A program made the translations under genes and the position numbers. A stretch of DNA of 64,000 bases. Origin: JANSWY01 sp965267245 (lineage in GTDB: Bacteria; Bacteroidota; Bacteroidia; Cytophagales; Cyclobacteriaceae). The notes under the pieces are model-generated. The model did not search any database and was not told the origin of the DNA. It saw only the letters and a list, made by a program, of their open reading frames with translations. The stretch spans positions 4,402,001 through 4,466,000 of the forward strand of contig OZ253939.1 in NCBI GenBank assembly GCA_965267245.1. Reading direction: 5' to 3'. Positions 58,908-64,000 of this stretch are shown piece by piece; within the stretch, counting starts at the first letter, position 1, and each line of letters opens with the position of its first letter.

Positions 58908-59759
58908 TTAAACAGTGATTTCATTTGCTTCCACTCCTTCCCAGCCAATCATGGCGGTTTTTCTGTTACTTCCCCAGTGGTATTCACCAATATGTCCCGT
59001 GGACCTGATGACTCGGTGGCACGGGATCAAATAGGCGACAGGGTTGTCACCTACAGCCGAACCTACTGCCCGCGAAGCTTTGGGTTTGTCAATTTGACCG
59101 GCAATATTTCCATAGGTGGTTAATTTTCCGGAAGGAACCTTAATGAGTGCTTCCCAAACTTTCAATTGAAATTCAGTGCCTTTCAAATGGAGTTTTACCT
59201 CATTTAATTTGTTCCAATCCTGATGGAAGACAAACAATGCATTTTGTTGATGCATATCCAGATGCTGATGAAAAGAGGCATTTGGATATACTGATTCTAA
59301 TGCAATGAATCCTTCGTCATGATTATTGGTAAAAGCCAGGTAGCAGACCCCTTTTTTAGTTGATGCCACGATAACCTGTCCAAATAGTGTATCTGCAAAA
59401 CTGTAGTTGATTGTAAGACCGCTTCCGCCATTCTTATATTCTGCAGGTGTCATGCCCTCAATATTGATAAACAAATCGTGCAATCGACTGGAGCCAGAAA
59501 GCCCGGTTTGCAAGGAAGTTTGCAGGAGAGAAGCTTGCTCTTCTTTTAAAATCCTTTTAGCATAGGCCACACTGATATACTGAAGAAATTTCTTTGGGCT
59601 GACCCCTGCCCATTCAGTGAATATTCTTTGAAAATGGAAGGGGCTTAAATGTACGTGTTCAGCAACTTGATCAAGATTAGGTTGTTGTTTGAAGTTTTGA
59701 TGAATGTAGTCAATGGCTTGAGTAATCCGGTCAAAATTGATGCTGTTTTCTACTTTCAT
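58908..59759 (-). CDS. Ada-like fusion of AraC HTH and O6-methylguanine-DNA methyltransferase
   Basis: A 283-residue protein joining an AraC-type helix-turn-helix (about 8-110, 'LDQVAEHVHLSPFHFQRIF') to a methylguanine methyltransferase domain (about 115-275) with the alkyl acceptor Cys247 in PCHRV. It repairs O6-alkylguanine by suicide transfer. It lacks the N-terminal zinc-Cys domain that senses methylphosphotriesters in E. coli Ada, a common shorter form. 'SGKLTTYGNIAGQIDKPKAS' forms the DNA-binding loop. The gene stands alone, 73 bp before the WYL regulator gene on the same strand. Confidence 0.92.
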   Translation of the reverse strand: MKVENSINFDRITQAIDYIHQNFKQQPNLDQVAEHVHLSPFHFQRIFTEWAGVSPKKFLQYISVAYAKRILKEEQASLLQTSLQTGLSGSSRLHDLFINIEGMTPAEYKNGGSGLTINYSFADTLFGQVIVASTKKGVCYLAFTNNHDEGFIALESVYPNASFHQHLDMHQQNALFVFHQDWNKLNEVKLHLKGTEFQLKVWEALIKVPSGKLTTYGNIAGQIDKPKASRAVGSAVGDNPVAYLIPCHRVIRSTGHIGEYHWGSNRKTAMIGWEGVEANEITV

Positions 59760-59777
59760 GGCTATTTATTAATAACA

Positions 59778-59785
59778 CAAAGCTA
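59778..59785 (-). promoter_or_regulatory. Candidate -7 box for the Ada-like gene
   Basis: On the minus strand this reads TAGCTTTG, matching TANNTTTG, 18 bp ahead of the ATG. No properly spaced -33 TTTG is seen. Confidence 0.35.
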
Positions 59786-59841
59786 TTGACAAGAGCAACA
59801 TTATACTACCCGAATCTTGCTGACCTCAGATCACTAAACAC

Positions 59842-61053
59842 TTATTGCACAAGGTTCATTCTATTCAGAGCTTCCAGAATATCCTCCTCAGGTTGGATGA
59901 TTAAAAACTCTTCCCAGTATTCCTGGTCGTAATAATCCTGGGCCCTGTCAGAAAAGAGTTCCAGGATGTTAAGTTTGGTGGTTGGTTCAAACTTTTTACC
60001 TTCTGCATCTTCCGTGCTTGTAATAACCATCTCAGATGTGGCATAAAAGATTGAATTAAACAGGCGTTTTTTCCAGTTGGCCTTCATAGCCATCACAGAT
60101 CGGGCATAGTGAATGACCCACTGATCCTGATACTTTCTGTATTTCACCTCATAGTTTATAGCTTTCGGTGAGACTTTTGCATTGATTGGTTTTTTCTTGA
60201 TCAATTGAGTTTTCGCAACTTCCAATCCGAATTCACTAAATCCAAACACCAATTTAGAAATACCGTAGGACTCACTCTCAATAAAAATAGTCCCCTCAAA
60301 TATGCCGTGAGGAGAAGGTTCTTTGCGTTTAAAGGATATTTGATGGTGTTTCATGTCATCCATTCGGGCTGTTCCTTCGTAGGTAAATTCATAATCAGCA
60401 TCAATTTCGGGCCCAAAAAGGTATTCCGGATACTTGGCAACATCCAGTAGAAGAAGGTTGTTGGGACCACCTTGAAGCCTCATTGTAAGCGTGTCACGAC
60501 TATCATATTGTTTACTTCTAAAACCCTTGTAAACACTTACCTGATCCTTTTTATTGGTTTTATAAGGTTCCTTCATGACATGTAGGATCCCCTGCGCAAT
60601 GTCCATGTATTCTTTATTCTTTTTTACTGTCTCCCGATAAAAGCAAGACATGTATTTTTTCTCTAAAGAATAGTTTTCAGCAACTCTACTTAAGGCAGTC
60701 TCCAAAGTAGTAACAGGATCAAGTGTAACAAATTCATCCATTATCACTGCGATAGGCTCCAGTTTTATCTCCTGATTTTTATCAAATCCCGCAATAGGAA
60801 CTCTTGCTGTAGCGTATCCCATGCTTGATATGATCAAACTTTTATCATTTAGCTTTTCCGGGATTTTTAATGCAAATTCACCTTCACTGTTTGCTACTGT
60901 TCCCAGAGAAGTGTTTTCAACGTAAATGTGGCAATAAGGGATAGGCTTCTTTGTTTTTTGGTCTAATACAGAGCCCTTCAAACGGCTGGTTTGAGCTGTC
61001 AGGTTCGAACTAAAAAATAGTACACCAAAAAATAAGATTAGGATTGACCTCAT
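59842..61053 (-). CDS. Carboxypeptidase-regulatory-like domain exported protein
   Basis: A 403-residue exported protein with signal peptide 'MRSILILFFGVLFFSSNLTA'. Residues about 24-105 form a CarboxypepD_reg-like beta-sandwich ('GSVLDQKTKKPIPYCHIYVE', 'NSEGEFALKIPE'). The rest (about 130-403) has 'MSCFYRETVKKNKEYMDIAQ' and 'INYEVKYRKYQDQWVIHYAR', typical of a large group of Bacteroidota envelope proteins lacking a TonB barrel, of unknown role. It is not linked to other genes; about 100 bp separates it from the divergent ttcA-like gene. Confidence 0.78.
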   Translation of the reverse strand: MRSILILFFGVLFFSSNLTAQTSRLKGSVLDQKTKKPIPYCHIYVENTSLGTVANSEGEFALKIPEKLNDKSLIISSMGYATARVPIAGFDKNQEIKLEPIAVIMDEFVTLDPVTTLETALSRVAENYSLEKKYMSCFYRETVKKNKEYMDIAQGILHVMKEPYKTNKKDQVSVYKGFRSKQYDSRDTLTMRLQGGPNNLLLLDVAKYPEYLFGPEIDADYEFTYEGTARMDDMKHHQISFKRKEPSPHGIFEGTIFIESESYGISKLVFGFSEFGLEVAKTQLIKKKPINAKVSPKAINYEVKYRKYQDQWVIHYARSVMAMKANWKKRLFNSIFYATSEMVITSTEDAEGKKFEPTTKLNILELFSDRAQDYYDQEYWEEFLIIQPEEDILEALNRMNLVQ

Positions 61054-61144
61054 ATTAATCTAGCAATGAAAATTTGAATTTAAATATTTTCATAACAACG
61101 TGTTAAGAATTAACCATTATCCTACACAATTTTAGTTAAGGAAG

Positions 61145-61152
61145 TAAATTTG
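61145..61152 (+). promoter_or_regulatory. Candidate -7 box just ahead of the ttcA-like gene
   Basis: TAAATTTG matches TANNTTTG and ends five bases before the ATG at 61157. If used, the mRNA would be leaderless or nearly so. The position could also be coincidental. Confidence 0.35.
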
Positions 61153-61156
61153 CAGC

Positions 61157-61954
61157 ATGAATACATCCGTAACTGCAGAAATTTCACAGGAATACGACAA
61201 AATAAATCGATTGTTTGGTAAAGCACTGATTGATTACAAAATGATCAATGATGGTGATAAAATAATGGTGGCTGTCAGTGGTGGTAAAGACAGCTTGTGC
61301 CTGCTGCATTTTATGCTTGAATTACGGAAAAAGGCACCAGTTTCGTTTGAGCTTTTGGCAGTAAATGTTGATCAGGGTCAGCCGGGGTTTCCCAAGGACA
61401 CATTGCCCAGGTTGTTTCAGGATTGGCAGGTGCCTTATCATGTTGAATATCAGGATACCTATTCTGTTGTTTTAGAAAAGACGAAACCAGGTAAAAGTTT
61501 TTGCTCTATCTGCAGTCGAATGAGACGTGGAATTTTATACCGTCTGGCTGAGGATCATGGATGTAACAAAGTAGCACTAGGACATCATAGAGAAGATGTT
61601 TTGGAGACTTTTTTGATGAATGCATTTTTCAGTGGCCAATTGGCTGGAATGCCTGCTAATTATAAGGTGGAAGCAGGTCATTGTCATGTTATTAGGCCAT
61701 TTTACGCTGTGCCAGAAGAATTGATCGCCTCCTATGTCTCAAAGCAAGATTGGCCAATTATTCCATGCAGTCTATGTGGTTCTCAGGAAGGATTGAAAAG
61801 GCAAGAGATAAAAGGGTTATTAACAGATCTTCAAAACAAATATCCAGCACTAAAATCGACCCTTTTCGGAGCGCTCCATCACCCTGATCCACATTTTTTG
61901 TATGACAAATCATTGTGGAAAGGTGAGATACCAGAATTAGAAAAGAAGGTATAA
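61157..61954 (+). CDS. ttcA: TtcA-like tRNA 2-thiocytidine synthetase
   Basis: A 265-residue cytosolic PP-loop ATPase that thiolates cytidine 32 of tRNA. It has the PP-loop SGGKDS (residues 41-46) and the two CxxC pairs that hold the [4Fe-4S] cluster: Cys116/Cys119 (FCSICSRMRRG) and Cys204/Cys207 (PCSLCGS). 'VALGHHREDVLETFLMN' is the conserved central motif. E. coli TtcA is longer at the ends; the core is intact. It is a lone gene followed by a terminator. Confidence 0.9.
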   Translation: MNTSVTAEISQEYDKINRLFGKALIDYKMINDGDKIMVAVSGGKDSLCLLHFMLELRKKAPVSFELLAVNVDQGQPGFPKDTLPRLFQDWQVPYHVEYQDTYSVVLEKTKPGKSFCSICSRMRRGILYRLAEDHGCNKVALGHHREDVLETFLMNAFFSGQLAGMPANYKVEAGHCHVIRPFYAVPEELIASYVSKQDWPIIPCSLCGSQEGLKRQEIKGLLTDLQNKYPALKSTLFGALHHPDPHFLYDKSLWKGEIPELEKKV

Positions 61955-61965
61955 TTATGAAAAAA

Positions 61966-61996
61966 TCTGCATAACTTAATGCAGAATCTATTTTTT
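61966..61996 (+). terminator. Rho-independent terminator after the ttcA-like gene
   Basis: TCTGCAT and ATGCAGA pair perfectly around AACTTA (61966-61985), followed by ATCTATTTTTT. It begins 11 bp after the stop codon. It separates ttcA from the alpha-2-macroglobulin gene. Confidence 0.75.
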
Positions 61997-62018
61997 CAGA
62001 AACCAACCCTTCGAAACT

Positions 62019-64000
62019 ATGTTAATCCGCTCAATAAAATGGTTAATAGCTGTCACTCTCATTGTCACTATCCAATCCTGTGGTGATTCAGGGAAAGACG
62101 ATTTCAGTAGCGCCAGAAGTCTCTATGTAGATTATATATCAAGCTACACCTCAGGTATCATTTCCCGAACTGACGATATCAAAATCAAATTTGCAAAAGC
62201 GATTGATGGGATTGAACCAGGTCAGGAAGCAGCAGGGCTACTCAAGACTTCCCCATCAATAGATGGTTCCGCTATCTGGGAAGATAACAGAACGCTTGTA
62301 TTTACACCCGGCAGTCCATTAACCTCCAGCACAAAATATGAAGCGACACTTGCACTAAGTCAGGTGATCTCTGATGTTCCTGCAGATAGAAAGGACTTCA
62401 AGTTTGTTTTTGAGACACTCAAGCAGAACTATGAGGTTTCTGTAACCGGACTGGAACTCTATAGCAAGACGGAGTTGAATAAAATGAAAGTGAAGGGGCT
62501 ACTTCAGACCGCTGATTTTATTGAAAATTCTGTGGTGGAAAGTGCTCTGAAAGCAAATCAGAATGGTAGTTCTCTTTCAGTTATATGGGAGCATATTGGT
62601 GACAATATCCATCAGTTTACTGTGCAGGATGTAAAAAGGGAGGAAGATGCTGTCAATATTCAATTGAGTGTGGATGGAGATGGCATGGGTGTTGATAAAA
62701 ATCTATCAAGAGATGTAGAAATACCTGGGTTGAATAATTACAAAATTGTTGCTGTAAACCTGAATCGTGTAGGTGGTAGTTACATTTCCGTTCAGTTTAG
62801 TGATCCTATCAACGATAAGCAGGACTTATCAGGGTTAGTAAAATTCAATAAACATTATTCCGGCATAAGAACCGTAGTAGAATTGAATGAATTGAAGATA
62901 TATCCAAATTCAAGCATGTATGGGGGTATCGAGTTGATCATTCATAAGGACCTTGAAAGCATTGCGGGTTACAAGTTAAGTGAAGACTATATCACTGAAA
63001 TTCAGTTTTCACAAAGTAAGCCCGAAGTGAAACTTGTGGACATGGGCGATGGGGCGATCCTGCCTAATTCAAAAGGGCTGATCTTACCATTTGAAGCTGT
63101 TTCGCTGAAAGCAGTTGAAGTCACCATTGTCAAAGTATTTGAAGAGAATGTTTTACAATACCTGCAGGTCAATCGGGTAGGTGGACAGAGCCAAATGAGA
63201 AGAGTAGCAAGACCTGTTGCTAAAAAGACAATTCCTTTGAACAGAATAGGTGTTACAGACCTTAATCAATGGAATCGATATACACTTGATCTGGCAGAAT
63301 ACTTTCAAGCAGAGCCCGGGGCAATTTATGAGATTAAGATTGGCTTCAATAAGAGCAATTCAATTTACTTCTGTGCAGATCAGGAAGATGAAATAGCAAT
63401 AGATGTAGAAGAAGAGGATTGGGGTGCGGAAGAAGAGTCCAGCTATTGGGATTACTCGGAAAGTTATTATTCTCAGGATTACGATTGGCAGGAAAGGGAT
63501 AACCCATGTTCTAATTCATATTATGGAGGTAGAAGAAGCGTCAGCAAAATTCTTTTTGCTTCAAACCTTGGAATCATTGCGAAAAAGAGAGATCGTGGTA
63601 ATGTTTATGCATTCGTAACTAATATGCTGGATACTGAGCCAATTAGTGGTGTTTCAGTGAATGTGTATGACTACCAACAACAGGTTATTGGTACAGGAAG
63701 CACTGACGGTGAAGGAAAAGTTGAGGTAGAAGTAAAAGGTAAACCTTATGCATTGATTGCAAAACAGGGTGATCAAACAGGGTATTTGAGGTTAGATGAT
63801 GGCACCTCTTTATCTCTTTCAAACTTCAATGTATCTGGTCAAAGGGTGCAAAAAGGGATCAAAGGCTTTATTTATGGGGAAAGAGGTGTGTGGAGACCAG
63901 CGGATACTGTGCACCTGGCATTTATCCTGGAAGATAAAACCAAAACGTTACCGGATAACCACCCGGTAATTATGGAATTGTGGAATCCCCTGGGACAAAT
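62019..64000 (+). CDS. Bacterial alpha-2-macroglobulin family lipoprotein, 3' truncated by window edge
   Basis: The first 660 codons of a much larger gene, open from ATG 62019 to the window end. A lipoprotein signal ends at TIQSC (Cys21). The visible domains are the N-terminal Ig-like/BIG-type and macroglobulin-like modules, including 'SAKYEATLALSQV'-like strands and the family hallmark 'GFIYGERGVWRPADT' near codon 623. An acidic, aromatic-rich loop at about codons 453-508 (VEEEDWGAEEESSYWDY...NPC) is typical of the Bacteroidota form. These proteins are thought to trap or inhibit attacking proteases at the periplasm or surface. Whether the thioester CxEQ is present, and whether a pbpC gene follows, lies beyond the window. 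Confidence 0.9.
   Translation, partial: MLIRSIKWLIAVTLIVTIQSCGDSGKDDFSSARSLYVDYISSYTSGIISRTDDIKIKFAKAIDGIEPGQEAAGLLKTSPSIDGSAIWEDNRTLVFTPGSPLTSSTKYEATLALSQVISDVPADRKDFKFVFETLKQNYEVSVTGLELYSKTELNKMKVKGLLQTADFIENSVVESALKANQNGSSLSVIWEHIGDNIHQFTVQDVKREEDAVNIQLSVDGDGMGVDKNLSRDVEIPGLNNYKIVAVNLNRVGGSYISVQFSDPINDKQDLSGLVKFNKHYSGIRTVVELNELKIYPNSSMYGGIELIIHKDLESIAGYKLSEDYITEIQFSQSKPEVKLVDMGDGAILPNSKGLILPFEAVSLKAVEVTIVKVFEENVLQYLQVNRVGGQSQMRRVARPVAKKTIPLNRIGVTDLNQWNRYTLDLAEYFQAEPGAIYEIKIGFNKSNSIYFCADQEDEIAIDVEEEDWGAEEESSYWDYSESYYSQDYDWQERDNPCSNSYYGGRRSVSKILFASNLGIIAKKRDRGNVYAFVTNMLDTEPISGVSVNVYDYQQQVIGTGSTDGEGKVEVEVKGKPYALIAKQGDQTGYLRLDDGTSLSLSNFNVSGQRVQKGIKGFIYGERGVWRPADTVHLAFILEDKTKTLPDNHPVIMELWNPLGQ

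Noticed and set aside
63424..63618. 64-codon ORF in another frame
   Set aside because: A shadow inside the alpha-2-macroglobulin gene, over its acidic loop.
1..64000. tRNA, rRNA, riboswitch, integrase or transposase
   Set aside because: Looked for cloverleaf arms, conserved rRNA segments and recombinase motifs on both strands and saw none.

Overview
The window reads as chromosomal DNA of a Bacteroidota bacterium, most likely a free-living, probably marine Cytophagales-type organism. The signs are an AT-rich sequence, a SusC/SusD pair under an ECF sigma/FecR pair, two proteins with a type IX secretion (T9SS) C-terminal sorting domain, many lipoproteins and TonB-linked proteins, a two-component-propeller histidine kinase, and several TANNTTTG-like -7 boxes of the Bacteroidota type. 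I see no rRNA, tRNA, CRISPR array, transposase, integrase or phage gene.

Layout. 1-7 kb: a GbsR-like regulator (cut by the window edge), a DUF1835 protein, a TetR regulator divergent from an FAD monooxygenase with a duplicated operator-like sequence between them, an eIF2B-like isomerase homologue, an MlaE-type permease and an MFS exporter. 7-10 kb: two tandem paralogous GT-C membrane glycosyltransferases. 10-16 kb: a fructan/sucrose cluster (sugar porter, ROK kinase, GH32 lipoprotein, class III fructose-bisphosphatase). 16-20 kb: a TonB-dependent receptor, a dienelactone hydrolase-like protein and a PepSY-like membrane protein on the minus strand. 20-27 kb: a LytS/LytTR two-component pair, an acyltransferase, an ankyrin lipoprotein divergent from a membrane-tethered AraC-TolB-TPR regulator, and small cytosolic proteins. 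27-30 kb: an MFS transporter, a coiled-coil lipoprotein and an RMD1-family protein.

30.2-44.0 kb is the most notable region: one tightly packed seven-gene unit of ECF sigma factor, FecR anti-sigma, SusC (with STN signalling domain), SusD, a 1562-residue T9SS protein with five near-exact 171-residue lamin-tail-domain repeats plus two more lamin-tail and two Calx-beta-like domains, a T9SS protein of unknown family with possible metal-ligand motifs, and an M14 zinc carboxypeptidase lipoprotein. Three of its junctions are 4-base ATGA overlaps. It has the architecture of a sigma-controlled outer-membrane uptake locus, but the enzymes look peptide/amide-directed instead of glycan-directed. I infer capture and trimming of a peptide-like polymer or protein; the substrate cannot be read from sequence.

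44-64 kb: DUF1801 and small membrane proteins, a large propeller histidine kinase without an output domain, an S9 glutamyl-endopeptidase-like exopeptidase divergent from a Crp/Fnr regulator, a DUF6503-like lipoprotein, a trkA-trkH-lgt operon, a minus-strand run of small stress/regulatory genes (Dabb, DUF1801, GyrI-like, WYL regulator, Ada-like methyltransferase), a carboxypeptidase-regulatory-domain protein, a TtcA-like tRNA thiolase, and the 5' part of a bacterial alpha-2-macroglobulin lipoprotein that runs off the end.

A striking layout feature is how often convergent genes meet end to end: eight of twelve tail-to-tail pairs lie within two bases of each other or overlap by four bases at their stop codons.
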